64,000 nt of DNA. Source: Phaeodactylum tricornutum CCAP 1055/1. Lineage: Eukaryota > Bacillariophyta > Bacillariophyceae > Surirellales > Neidiaceae. Numbering within the stretch: the stretch's first letter is position 1; each line of letters begins with the position of its first letter. Below, in pieces: positions 31,808 through 43,000 of the stretch. A program made the translations under genes and the position numbers. A model generated the notes under the pieces. It did not search any database. It was not told the origin of the DNA and was given only the letters and a program-made list of their open reading frames with translations. The stretch is from the NCBI RefSeq assembly GCF_000150955.2, contig NC_011678.1, positions 205,518 through 269,517 of the forward strand. Direction: 5' to 3'.

Positions 31808-33510
31808 TCAATCATCCATATTTGTGAGTGTCAGTACTTTTTGTACTTTCTCACATTCCGTCTCGAGTTTGAGATGAGTTTGCTGTCCCACGTCGAGTGC
31901 GGTGGCCACAACTGTTTTGGCTCCAAGCTCCTTGGCCCGTTTCCGGGCTTCGTCAGACGCCTTGCAAATGGTGCCCAGGCATTTGGCCGACAAGCAGGCA
32001 TCGTGAGGTTTTGAGCCCGCCTGAGACAATTCTCGAATCAATGTTGACAGAATTTCGTGCTTGGACGTTTCTTCCGTGGCCTTGAGGAATTCGTTCGTCA
32101 CGTCGGAGGAACTTGCGGTACGAAGCCGCGCCCGCGGTTTGGCATCTTCTGGTTCTTCGTCGTCTTCTTCATAGTAAGTTTCGGGACTAGTTTCGATAAC
32201 TTGGAGCGCATTGGCCAGGACAGCCAACGCCAAATTGTGCAGGAGAGTCAAGTGCTCGGTATCCGTCATGGTCTGCTCTTGACCGTCGTCCGCTTCGTCG
32301 TCTTCACCAATACGCGAAAATTGCACCAGACTCAAGATGGCCTGTCGAATTTCTTCCAAAGGACTGTCGTCTACCAGCACCGCTTCCAGATCCACCCCAG
32401 GGATCTCAATGCCCTGCAGCGAGCCCAATAATACCACGTGTGATGTAAGTACGGCCGTAACGTAACCTGTCTTGCGCGGGTCCGTTAATAAACACAGACT
32501 TTCGAGACCCAACTGCCGGGCGTCCATGCGATCCTTCAGCAGCAAGCCGTGCGCGATTTCAATCGCCACGAGGGCATTTTCGTGTTCGTCCTGCCCACTC
32601 TTGTTGTGCAGGGTTAACAGCCGCTGTACTTTTTTAGAATAAACGACACTGTCCACTTGCGATCCTACCGCATGCTGCTGATAATTATCATCCCAGTCTC
32701 CAACAGCAGCATCGAGAATGACGCGACTGTATCGGTGAAAGGCCATGGAATCTCCCTTGCGGCGTTGGAGTTCCACTAGGACTCCGGGTGTGTGCGCAGT
32801 AACGGGCGTATTCCATAGGCTCAGGTGCATTTCCACGTGCTCTTGCGTGAGGAGCGAAGCCGTCGCGGCGGCATTGTCGTAGACGGCGTGGACAGAAAGC
32901 TGACGGAGACATTCGACGAGTCGGATCGCGAGGGCAACCGGAGTCGTGTCTTCAATCAGTCGTGACGACTTTTCGAGCGGATAAAAAGCCGGGACGGGTC
33001 GAAGCGCAGTGGGTGCCCAGCTTGTATTTTTCTCCAACGACAAAGAATCTAGCGGCGTGCTAGAAGCGTCGTGAAAGTACGAACGCTTGTCAATTTGCTG
33101 CAATGGCGCAGCGGAGTTTTTGTGTACGCCTTCTACTGCAGCATTTACAGTGGCTCCTTCTGGCCTCTGTAATGTCGCGAATCTGTGACAAAATAGAACG
33201 AAAAGCAGTTCAACGTGAGTACGAGAGCAAGTAAAACATTACTGTATTGTAACAAAATATTCCTTCTCGTCGTCCCGGGACCAAGCATGGTTCCAACACG
33301 ACGATTGCTTGGTCCAAACAGCTCACTTCGATTTCGGGTCGCACCGGGATACACATGGTCGACTCTGGAAGCTGTATGCGTATGCTGTCTACGAGGCCGT
33401 ATATATAGAGTCGCACGACTGACTGACCTGAAACTCGGTTGTTCGCTACTGCGGCTGGCAACAGGAGGGGCCTTGCGAGGACCCAGGGGAGGAGGATGGC
33501 TAGCGCTCAT
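31808..33510 (-). CDS. Unknown 479-aa helical protein, one intron
   Basis: Minus-strand exons 33510-33428 and 33164-31808 (intron 263 nt, GTCAGT donor, ACAGAG acceptor) restore one frame. The start, MSASHPPPLGPRKAPPVASR, is Pro-rich, and the junction reads SFRPEGATVN. The body is predicted mostly alpha-helical by composition, with regular Leu-rich segments (LAIRLVECLRQL, LLHNLALAVLANALQV) suggesting ARM/HEAT-like packing, and acidic inserts (YYEEDDEEPEDAK). I recognise no catalytic motif or named family. Another acceptor 2 nt upstream would produce an early stop, so the chosen junction is the only productive one seen. It converges with the PDZ gene. Confidence 0.65.
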
Positions 33511-33640
33511 GGTGACTTGTTGTTGTTTGTATATTTGCAGTGTTGTGGAAAACAAAAAAAGTGAAAGAATGCACTGATTTGAAGAGGATGGCGAGTGATT
33601 TGGGATGGACTCGCGATGAAACAACGCGTGGGAAAGAAAG

Positions 33641-34231
33641 TGACGGGAGACACGGCAAATAGTATCCCAGACCGACTTTTTTGTATTGTGTGCGAATGAA
33701 ATTGGTCGCCTCGGACAAGGAAACTCCATGCGAAGTGCTCGCACCGTGTGCCGCCCGCCGCTCGCGCATGGAGTAAATGTCGGTAGGATCTGATACGTCT
33801 TTAGGACGTGGGGGGCGTACCTGGGAAAGCTCGCGCGGAATACGATCACGAGGTTTTGGGTCCGAACCAACGGCCGTTTGTGGCTCGTGAAAGTCCCAGT
33901 AGATCGTGGACTTAGGGATAGAAATAGCCACTCCGACGTTCCACGGTCCCGTTCCGGACTGTTTTTGGCTACTGTACTCGGCTGGCGCGACAAGTGACCG
34001 CAGTAGCATTTGATTTCTGGTATGGCGAGGTTTCGTCTTTCGATCCCCACAGAACCTGGGATCGAATTCGATCCCACTTGGAATTATTGAAAATAGGTTG
34101 TTATCTTGCCCGTCCGACGTATATACCATAATTGACCGTGCGGATAAATTCGTTTCTGTCAAGTCAGACGTTTCCGATTGAGCTCGTGTAAATACGATTG
34201 AACGCGACAGAGGAAACGTGTGACACGACAT
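33641..34231 (-). CDS. Possible unannotated exon or small gene upstream of the 479-aa protein
   Basis: A long open frame (34231 down to 33500) overlaps the start of the neighbouring gene in another frame. Its middle looks protein-like (GVAISIPKSTIYWDFHEPQT, then a basic SMRERRAAHGAS region and ATNFIRTQYKK), while the last part resembles translated UTR. I recognise no family. It could be a separate gene with a missed 3' splice, or a chance ORF. Confidence 0.2.
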
Positions 34232-34564
34232 GTTTGAACCGTACTAATGTGACGTCAAAAGGAAAATGCGAATCGTATAAACCAAGTTACAACAATTCCT
34301 ACTAGGCCTTTTTGACAAGCTCGTGGATGACGAAACGCACCAGCGGGACTAGCTAACTGTGTACTTTGGCTAAACCTGATGACTGTGAATCGGACAAATT
34401 GCATCGACTGCTGGTTCTTGTTCACACAGTCAGTCGTTGACAACCATTGAAGCAGAGATACACATGAGTACCCTACACGAGTGCCAACCCAGGCGACAGC
34501 CAGCAATAATTCGCGCTCCTTTCTGTACTTGACTGTCAACAAGACTGCAATAACCCTCTCCACC

Positions 34565-35821
34565 CTATGCTTCTTGTGCGTTCTCGTTTTCGCTCTCGCT
34601 TGCACTGGCTTCGCTACTTTCTTCGGTGCTGCTACTCTCCGCATCCTGAGGCTGTCCAGCTCGTAGCCGTTCCATCGCCTGTTGCTCCCGCTCCTCTTTT
34701 CGTTGACGTTTGCTTTCGCGCTTTTCCTCCGCCGCCTGCCGTTTCCGTTCCACATTTTGTTCCTGAACATTCCGTCGATCTTGCTTCAGTCTCCCTTCTT
34801 TTTCCTTCCGCGCTTTGAGCGCTGCGGCCTCCTCCGTCGTCTTGTGCATGTGTGCGTGGTACAAGACTTCACCCGCGCCCAAGCCTTTTTCCACTTTGTA
34901 CAATTCTAGACTTAATCGCGGTCCCAATTCCACCAGTTTGAGTGCCGATTTTTGAGATTTGCCGTTGCCCTTGCCGGCGTACGTATCGGACAGCTGCACC
35001 ACGTTGGAAGGATCGTCTTCCGGTTCGGAATCGCTCGGGGCGTCCGAAACTACCGCGTTTCCGGCCAAGTAGTCGGCAATATCATTCACCTTGTGCAGAT
35101 TGGGTAATTTCGCCTGGACAAGGCGACGGACCCTGCGATTAACGCCGGTGGGAGTCGCCTTGATGGCGTACTGACGAATTTCAATAGTGCTCGGTTTCGT
35201 GCCGTCGGGACCGTCTGCTCCCGGAATAAGGTTGAATAAGACTACCCGTCGGCAGTCTTTGAGTTTAACCTGGCTAACATTGATCGCTGGGAACAGGTTT
35301 TGAAAGGTAATACGCATGAGTTTGACGTGCGGGGATGCCTGGTGATCACCGAAATTGTTGGTGACTACGATGGGTGGATTCGCAGTTAGGGCGCTAGTGA
35401 GCGCGATTGGTCGCCTCTGCAATGCCTTGATACTCTTGTTGAGAGAAAATCGGTGCACATGAAAATAAAGAGTCGGCCCTTCCGGGGTTCGGGCCAAGCG
35501 TAAATTCAATTTTTCCTGATTCTGTGAAAACGCCAAAATATGTGTAATGCCCATGGGTAGCGCTAGATTCGTGGAATACTGCTGTAACGTGAGTTTGCGA
35601 TTGTTCGGATCTTCCTGAAAGTGGAGAGCCGTGTAGGGGAGCAGGACTTGTCGCAAGTCTTGTACCAGTTCGCCGACTTGTGGTGAGGTTTTGCCCCGTC
35701 GAATGACGAGCGATTTCGGAACCTTGCGCGTTTCTTCCAGCGCCGTGCTGGCCTGTGCCCCCGCATCTTCGCCGGATACATGCGTGCGGGTCTTTTTGCG
35801 ACGACGACCCTGCTTCGGCAT
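34565..35821 (-). CDS. SSF1: SSF1/PPAN (Peter Pan) Brix-domain ribosome biogenesis factor
   Basis: 418 aa from ATG 35821 (MPKQGRRRKKTRTH, basic and nucleolar-type). The Brix domain spans roughly residues 35-250: PKSLVIRRGKTSPQVGELVQDLRQVL, a central MGITHILAFSQN region, GPTLYFHVHRFSL, NNFG, LMRITFQNLFPAINVSQVKL and RRVVLFNLI. ELGPRLSLELYKVEKGL is the SSF1-family C-terminal Brix signature. The tail is a long charged coiled coil (KRQRKEEREQQ) ending in acidic Ser/Glu repeats. SSF1/PPAN binds the 5S/27S pre-rRNA region and is needed for 60S subunit assembly. The frame extends upstream to 36004 without conserved residues. It shares a 411-nt divergent promoter with TruA. Confidence 0.93.
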   Translation of the reverse strand: MPKQGRRRKKTRTHVSGEDAGAQASTALEETRKVPKSLVIRRGKTSPQVGELVQDLRQVLLPYTALHFQEDPNNRKLTLQQYSTNLALPMGITHILAFSQNQEKLNLRLARTPEGPTLYFHVHRFSLNKSIKALQRRPIALTSALTANPPIVVTNNFGDHQASPHVKLMRITFQNLFPAINVSQVKLKDCRRVVLFNLIPGADGPDGTKPSTIEIRQYAIKATPTGVNRRVRRLVQAKLPNLHKVNDIADYLAGNAVVSDAPSDSEPEDDPSNVVQLSDTYAGKGNGKSQKSALKLVELGPRLSLELYKVEKGLGAGEVLYHAHMHKTTEEAAALKARKEKEGRLKQDRRNVQEQNVERKRQAAEEKRESKRQRKEEREQQAMERLRAGQPQDAESSSTEESSEASASESENENAQEA

Positions 35822-36232
35822 GATTGACGTTGCAATGTACGACGAGTATGATCCCCAGTGTAAGTCAGAGTGGAAACCTACACCGAATGTTTTTCGTTTT
35901 CGAGAAAGAAAAAGCCACAGCCGAAGTGAGAGTTTCGGTGGTTTTCGGGACTCTGTTTCGAACGTAGGCAAGACGGGTCCTGAAACTGGAAAATCGTCCT
36001 TCATTCCCGTAAGACATCTTGTATCTATCTCCTACGACTTTTTGACGAAATGGCCCAGAGAAAGTTGATTGGCAAGGAACGTCAAAGTGAGATGAACTCG
36101 GAAGACCATGCACCTCTCACAGTCACCAAGGGGAGAACAACGTACTGTTTGTTGGTCAAGCCATCACATCATCATTGCGATACCAAAGCGTCTCAATCGT
36201 TTGGATCGTCTGCGTTACGTTACGGATGAACC
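35822..36232. promoter_or_regulatory. Divergent promoter region of SSF1 and TruA
   Basis: 411 nt between two start codons of RNA-maturation genes. A CACAGTCA octamer at 36118-36125 lies 115 nt before the TruA ATG. Confidence 0.5.
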
Positions 36233-37276
36233 ATGGGCATAAGAAAGAGTGTCGGCGTTGACTACTTTCTGATCGTAGCGTGCTGGTGGTGTATTGGTGG
36301 ATGGGTTTGTACGTACCACCAAACACTCGCCTGGCAAGTCGTCCGCTACCGCGCGCGAGTCGCCTACGACGGGACCAGCTTTCAAGGATTTCAAATACAG
36401 GGCTCCAACAAGGTGGTAGACGACAAAAATTGTAACGGTATCACTCACCAGAATCGTAAGGACAAGCAACAACGCACGGTGCAAGGCGAACTGGAAACTG
36501 TCTTGTCCACTCGATGGAATCAGCCGGTGCGCGTGGTGGCAGCGGGTCGGACCGATGCCGGAGTGCACGCACGGGGACAAGCCATTCATTTCGACGTCAA
36601 CGTGTCGGAAACTCCGACCGATCACGCTTCGCTGGAGCGCTCCCTGGCTCGCATGCTCCCGACCGACGTGACGTTATGGAATTTGCAATTCGCCCCATCA
36701 GCCCGTACCAAACTCGTAGACGGCCAGGAGCGTGTCTTGCCGTGGAACGTCATGTACGACAACACGCACAAGTTGTATAGCTATCGGCTTTCTACGGCAG
36801 CCGTGATGGATCCGCTGTCCCGGCAGCACCGGTGGCATCCGGATAATGTCGACGCCTACGTGGTCGGGAAGGCCGGCTTGGCACAGCTCACGCGGCTGCT
36901 CAAACACTACGAAGGCACGCACGATTTCCGAGCGTTTGCGAGTGCTATGGAACAACTCGAAAAACACAGTGATGGTCCCATTGACACCGTTCGGACGGTG
37001 TACAGTGTCAACGTCGTCCCGGAAGCGAACGAAGGTGACGTTCGAATCGATTTTGTCCTCAAGGGTGCGCTGTACAAACAGGTCCGAAACATGGTGGGTA
37101 CCGTTTTAGAAACGTGCCGAGGAGAAATCATGAAGGAAAGTGACATGCTTCGGCTCTTACAGGATGCAACGGCGAGTGGACTGTCACGGGCCGACAACCC
37201 GAGCAAACCAGCTCCACCACAGGGACTGACCTTGGAGAATGTGTATTTCGGGGATGACGAAGATTGCGAATTTTGA
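36233..37276 (+). CDS. tRNA pseudouridine synthase, TruA family
   Basis: 347 aa from ATG 36233. TruA enzymes isomerise uridines 38-40 in the tRNA anticodon arm. RARVAYDGTSFQGFQIQ opens the domain, VAAGRTDAGVHARGQAIHFD holds the catalytic Asp, and LYSYRLST, GTHDFRAFAS and YKQVRNMVGTVLETCRGE complete it. A ~25-residue insertion with many Asn/Lys/Gln sits before TVQGELE. The N-terminus (DYFLIVACWWCIGGWVC) is strongly hydrophobic and resembles a signal peptide, so this copy is probably targeted to an organelle, perhaps the plastid. No clean ASAF motif follows, so the destination is uncertain. Confidence 0.92.
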   Translation: MGIRKSVGVDYFLIVACWWCIGGWVCTYHQTLAWQVVRYRARVAYDGTSFQGFQIQGSNKVVDDKNCNGITHQNRKDKQQRTVQGELETVLSTRWNQPVRVVAAGRTDAGVHARGQAIHFDVNVSETPTDHASLERSLARMLPTDVTLWNLQFAPSARTKLVDGQERVLPWNVMYDNTHKLYSYRLSTAAVMDPLSRQHRWHPDNVDAYVVGKAGLAQLTRLLKHYEGTHDFRAFASAMEQLEKHSDGPIDTVRTVYSVNVVPEANEGDVRIDFVLKGALYKQVRNMVGTVLETCRGEIMKESDMLRLLQDATASGLSRADNPSKPAPPQGLTLENVYFGDDEDCEF

Positions 37277-38419
37277 AAATGCACGAGGACCAGACATCCG
37301 GGCTGCGCCTTGTTAATTGAATCTGGTTTTTGGTTGCCAGCACGTGTCGACAGGAATGCATCCGTGGGCGCGTGTCGGAGCGACCCCTTGGGCACTGCGG
37401 TACCACGAAATCGACCGTCTGTGTTCGACTGTAGGAATGGACTTACAGTTCGACCGGCTGGCTAGCCAGCGATGCGTTCCGAGGTTGACAGGGCCGCCGG
37501 GCAGAAGGATTTACAGTAAGTGGATGTGGTTGGGATGGGAAGGGATCGAGTGACGGATACTCATAGTCAAGCTGATTGTTTGGCGGAGCCCGTATTGTAC
37601 GAATGGACTTACAGCTCGACCGGCTGGCAAGCCAGCAATGCGCAGAAAGGGGCCGCCGGGCCGAATGATTTACAGTGGATGTGGGTGGGGTGGGAAGGGA
37701 TCGAGTGACGGATACTCACAGTCAATTTGCTTCTTGAAGTGTCCGTATGTCATTTTTGGTGCGGGAAATGACATTCCAAACTGTTTGTGAAAGATCATTG
37801 GACAAAAAGGTGTCCTTGGGCCTGTATGACCGAGCAATCAATACCTAATTTGTTTTGTGAGTCTTCGACGAAATCTAACTTTAAACAAACAGCGTCTGTT
37901 GTAAAAATCTGACTGTGTGTCAACAACATAAACGAGGTTTCTGTTTATATATAAGGTTCATGATCCCCGTACCTACTCGCCCAACATTCCGCTCGTACCC
38001 GTGTGTGGTCAATGGGGTTGCGACGGTTTCACGAGTACCCAATACACGCCGTTTTCCTCTCCAGTCGCTATTGCGGTATAGCTGTGTGTACCTTGTAATC
38101 TCGTGCCTGACGGCATGCTCCGTTCCACCAAACCTTCGGTCGCCATTTCCCGAACCCTTCAACATCCCTAGTTTCGCGACGAGACACACCGTGACAGAGA
38201 TAGAAAGCGTTCCTTTGTCAGTCTCTCGAAGGAATTCCAGTGGAACGCACCAGTCCGGTCTCGTGTTGGTTGGTTAGATTTCCACCGCCTCCTCCGTCCT
38301 TTCTACGTTCGTCCCGCGAAGGCACAGTGTATGTAGCGCGTGAAACGCATTAACATATCAACAGTACAAGAAGGATCAATACGACGTGGGGGTGGACAGT
38401 GACGACTGGGACAGACCTT
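37277..38419. other. Intergenic region with a diverged tandem repeat
   Basis: 1.1 kb containing the duplication listed separately (37435-37727). Otherwise it has no ORF of note. A minus-strand CACAGTCA octamer lies at 37910-37917. Confidence 0.5.
37435..37727 (+). repeat. Diverged tandem duplication, two copies of ~130 nt
   Basis: Copy 1 (about 37435-37570) and copy 2 (about 37601-37727) share GAATGGACTTACAG, TCGACCGGCTGGC, AGGGCCGCCGGG-like and GGGATCGAGTGACGGATACT blocks, with an offset near 160 nt and small indels. Copy 1 contains the perfect palindrome CTGGCTAGCCAG; copy 2 has one change in it. Both end in CTCA(T/C)AGTCAA. No terminal inverted repeats or ORF are visible. Confidence 0.75.
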
Positions 38420-39568
38420 ATGCGGAACCGACGCGCTCGATCGATCGACGATGGTGCCGCGGTGGCATCGTTCGATGTCGACGGAGCGTCTCCGGTGGAG
38501 AAACGGCGTCGGCCGCATCGAAACGACCGGAGCCAGATTTCGACACCACTTAAAGTCCTACGAATGTTGCAAGTGTGCTTTGTTGTTGGATTAATTGGGG
38601 CCATGCTGGGGCGACACTACGAGTTGTGGGGAGTCGTGTCCGACGAGTACGATCCCGGCAGTGCCGCGGGGGACGCCGAGGCCGATTCCGCAGCCAACGA
38701 TATCTGTACGGGCTATCTCGGCCAGTATCTTGATCCTTATTCCGCACCAGTAGAAAAGAAAAAGGTCCAAACGATTCACTTGATTGGCGAACGGCATCAG
38801 GGCACCAAATGGATCACGGCTATTCTGGAACAATGTTTCGATAATTCTGTGTCGGTCGTCCCAGCCTTTGGAGACCGCCACAAACACTGGTTCATGCTGA
38901 ACGAGACCGCCGAACACGGGGTGATAGTCGCCGTCTTTCGAAATATCTACTCCTGGGTCCATTCCATGAACTACGTACGACCCCACCACGCTCCCGCACA
39001 TTTTAACATTGAATGGCGGGAATTCGTCACACGCCCTTGGACGCTCCGGGGACACGCCAACTTTACCACCACCTTTCCCGGGTCCGCTTCGCTACGCGAC
39101 ACCACACCCTGCTGGCAAAGGTTCTTACCCAACGAAATAGAACCCTGTCTCGAATCCGAACGACTCGTCATGGTCAACTACTCCCATTTTGATTCCCCGG
39201 AAGTACAGTATGTACCCGAATTATCCGCCTACGAACTCCGCAACGACGGTTCCGGTGAGCCCTACGGCAGTATCGTGGAAATGCGTGCCGACAAGATCCG
39301 CAATTTTTGGTCCCTCCGCGACCTCGTGCACAGCTTTTATCCCGTTCAGTACGAGTACATGATGCACAACGGTTTGGAAACTCTCGTGGCGGAATTGGAA
39401 AGCGCCCTGCATCTGCGGCGGTCGCACCGCTGTTTGCTGGATACACCCCGACCCCCCAAAGTCAAACACTATCCCACTGGATACGTCGACTGGATGCGAC
39501 AACACGTGGATTGGGATGCCGAAGCCTTGATTGGATATCACCGGGACGACGTCAATTCAGCTTGCTGA
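38420..39568 (+). CDS. Type II membrane protein, sulfotransferase-like
   Basis: 382 aa from ATG 38420 (frame open upstream to a GTG). A short basic cytosolic tail precedes one transmembrane helix (about 48-65, MLQVCFVVGLIGAML), giving a Golgi type II topology. The lumenal domain has IHLIGERHQGTKWITAIL, which occupies the place of the 5'-phosphosulfate loop of PAPS-dependent sulfotransferases, and VAVFRNIYSWVHSMN, which resembles the 3'-phosphate-binding (R...S) motif. The terminal part has HYPTGYVDW. Sulfation of cell-wall or secreted polysaccharide would fit but is inference. The match to the P-loop consensus is loose, so another nucleotide-dependent transferase remains possible. Confidence 0.6.
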   Translation: MRNRRARSIDDGAAVASFDVDGASPVEKRRRPHRNDRSQISTPLKVLRMLQVCFVVGLIGAMLGRHYELWGVVSDEYDPGSAAGDAEADSAANDICTGYLGQYLDPYSAPVEKKKVQTIHLIGERHQGTKWITAILEQCFDNSVSVVPAFGDRHKHWFMLNETAEHGVIVAVFRNIYSWVHSMNYVRPHHAPAHFNIEWREFVTRPWTLRGHANFTTTFPGSASLRDTTPCWQRFLPNEIEPCLESERLVMVNYSHFDSPEVQYVPELSAYELRNDGSGEPYGSIVEMRADKIRNFWSLRDLVHSFYPVQYEYMMHNGLETLVAELESALHLRRSHRCLLDTPRPPKVKHYPTGYVDWMRQHVDWDAEALIGYHRDDVNSAC

Positions 39569-40001
39569 AACATGGAATGTCACTGGGGGAGGGGCGCGGA
39601 TAATAGTTACACCAATGCTTTCTTTTCTTTACGTCATGCGTCGCGGGAAAGCACGTTTACGAACGGAGAAAAAAGAAGGCTCTTACGTACTGTTCTTTTA
39701 AAGGTTTCGAAAGCGAGGCCGGAATCAAGAGAGGGTGTATTAATAAACGCTTCCGTCTCGCGTACGTTGAACAAAGGATGGTTGTCGCTTCAATGCCAGC
39801 CAACAAACAGGGTGGGTACTAGTAAGTTGCCATAAACAAACACTTAGTAAATGTAAGTGCGTATCGTAGAAGGAAAATAAAGGAGTAGAACGGATTCACG
39901 GTCTCCTACTCGATCCAACATTTTCACGTTTGCATCCACAAGAAAATCCAAAGAACAGTCTTGCAACAAAACTAGTATATCTACGCTGACGCGCTCGTTC
40001 C
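39569..40001. other. Convergent intergenic region
   Basis: 433 nt between the sulfotransferase-like and PS-repeat genes. Nothing recognised. Confidence 0.45.
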
Positions 40002-43000
40002 CTATTGTCTTTTAGGGCCCTGGTTGCATGCCCGCTGCGACAAAGTGGTAAACAAGGCTAACAGGACACCCAATCCGATCACAGCACCCAGCAACCCTGC
40101 CGTAAGAAGCACTTTTCGTTCCCTACGACGTCCAACCTTGTTTCCTGGACGGGATCCAGACAGTTGAGATACCGTCTCTGGATCTTGTGCGGGCGGTACA
40201 TCTATCGCTGGGGTGTATCCTGACTCGTTGTTTTCTCCACCGAAAGCATTGACGCTGTACGGCACACCGCTTTGAGCTGGTTCTTCCCGATCCTTTTCTG
40301 GCAGCCAGTCTTGTCCCTGGTTTAGTGACGGAGTAGGGGTGGCCGTATCTTTTGCAGGATCAACTGTACCGGAACTAATCTCTGCCACTGGTATGGTGGG
40401 CTGTGCGTTCCAATTATGAGGTGGCTCTACGAGAGGTTCATTTTCGGAGGGAATGGCTGTTGGGATTACCGTCGGCATGATATCCATTGGCATCGTCGGT
40501 TCGGTAGCAACATCGTCCCCAAGAGGTTGGCTTGTTGATGACACGCTTGCTGAAGGCGAGAAATTCGGAAAGTTGCCTGGCGGAGTCGATGGACCAGACA
40601 ATTGTAATTTACTCGGCACGGGCGAGATACCATTCAGCAAAAGACTAGGGCTGGACGGCGCAGCTGACAATGGGACCGCGGGTATGTTTGATCCTTCAAG
40701 AGAATCGAAAAGAGCGGGATTTGGCGCTCTTGATGGCATGTTTATTGGAAGATTGATAGGAGGTTGCAATGGAAGCAGGCTGGGTGTAGTGCTGAATCTC
40801 ACGGGAGGAAAAGTTGGGGAATTGCTATTCTGAGATGAAGGACTTGGAAAAGAGAAAGCACTAGGTAAGGCTGTAGATTGTCCTGGTGTCCAACTTGGGG
40901 AGTCGGTAGGTCGTTCTACCGGGGACCTTGTAAAAGATTGACTGGGTTTGGTCGACAATGAAGCACTCGGTATTTTACTCTGTTGAGAGAATATAGATTC
41001 GGTGGGGACGACTGTCTGAAACTTTGCTGGCGAAACTGTGAATATGAAAGTAGGAACTGCTGCGGGTCCTGATGTTAGATTAGATGGGAAGAGTCCAGTA
41101 GGCCTGCTGATCGGCGCCGCTGTAAGCAACTCACTAGAAGTGCTAGGTGATGCTGCAGCTGACGCAGTAGATGGTTCAAAGGATGGTGTACCATTTTGCT
41201 TTGAGGCTACCGAGCTGCTTGGAATCGAAGCAGAACCACCGGTTAAGGCGCTAGACGGTACCAAAGTAGGCGAATGGATGGGGAGACTGCTCGAAAGCTT
41301 TGTCGGCAACGTCGGAAATTCGATTGGCTGCAGAGTCGGTCGTCGTGATGGAATTCTGCTAGGCTTTTGAGTCAGCGACAAGGTTAGGCTCTTCGTTAGT
41401 GGTGTAGAGGGAATCCGGGTTGGAGAAGCGGTTGTCGGCAACGATGTCGGAGATTCGATTGGCTGAAGAGTAGGTTGTCGTGATGGAGTTCTACTAGGTT
41501 TTTGAGTCGGCGATAAGGTTGGTCTTTTCATTAGTGGTGTAGATGGAATCCGGGTTGGAGAAGCGGTTGTCGGCAACGATGTCGGAGAGTTGATCGGCTG
41601 AAGAATCGGTTGTCGTGATGGAATTCTACTAGGCTTTTGGAACGGCGATAAGGATGGGCTTTTCGTTGGTCGTGTAGATGGACTTCGGGTTGGAGAAATG
41701 GTAGGATTCTCCGTGGGTGTTTTCGTCGGAATGCTACTGGGCTTCGAGCTAGGATCAGAGCTAGGTCTCTGACTTGGAACAAGACTTGCCAAGTCATTCA
41801 TAGAGGCAGATGGTTTCGCACTGGGAAAGCTGCTTTGCTTGGAGCTTGGCCAGGTACTAGGTGCTGAAGTAGGAAGAGTTGTAGGCGTTGAAGAGGGATT
41901 TCTCGAGGGATAGTTGCTAGGAGACGAGCTTGGAGAGCTTGACGGTCGTCGCGACGGGCTGATTGTTGGAAGCGGGCTTGGTTCGTTGCTAGGTGTACTA
42001 CTTGGGAGCTCACTGGGAGACAATGTGGGACTTTTGCTTGGTTCAAGACTCGGAGCTCCACTTGGCGCTGCCGATGGATTCCAACTTGGAGCGCTGGTGG
42101 GGTTCTGGCTAGGAAATTTACTCGGAGATTGACTTGGAGTAACGGTCGGGAACAGAGAAGGCTCTCTACTATTAGAAGGCGCCGAGGAAGGTGCACTAGT
42201 TGGCGAGGGAGTCGGCGGTCCTTCTGCAAGAATTCGTGACTCTGCGACGGCTCCATCTATCATTGTTATTCGCACTGTGTACACCCCAGGAAAGCCATAC
42301 TCGATTCCAACACCAATGGCAAAGAGTGTTCCGCCAAGCTTAGGATCGGTCCCGCCAATCGCATTCTCAGCCGGACTTTTTAGAAACGCTTCGGCCCATT
42401 GAAATGGCCCAATTATTTCCACAGTTCCGATTGTCTCGCCGTTCGATCGAATGACAGCCTTATCGCCCCCAAATCTTATGTTGGCTCCGATATCGTCAGG
42501 GCCGGGATGAGGGTATGCATTTGTCGGAGAGTTTGGGCTAAAAATAACAAAACGGGCTGCATACGGTGTTGGACTCGAGAAATATTCACCGTGGCGCTTA
42601 AGAGCTCCAGCAAAAACAGGAGTTGCCTCAGGTACTCGAGTAAAGTCGATCATTTCGGCTGGCTCCATATCGTTCTGTAAACCTAAGCAGATAGATCGAT
42701 AATGAATGAGCCAAACAGCCCAATTGCTGTCAGAGAAAATTGTTTTTTCTTACCATAGGTAGTTGGAAAGACACTGTATGTTCGTTCCGTCTGAAACGTG
42801 ACCTCTCGCCTTGCCATATGTATGACATTGTTAGCTGAATCGACGACAGCCACCGTCACAGAAGCGGTCAAAGGGACATCAAGACAAAAGTCACCCGATG
42901 GGCACTGGCCGGGACCAAGTGTACAATAAGTTGGGACCGGTTGGCCTTCCGTTGATTTGCAATAGCCATCCGCATTTCTATACAGGCTGCTACCAGTGTC

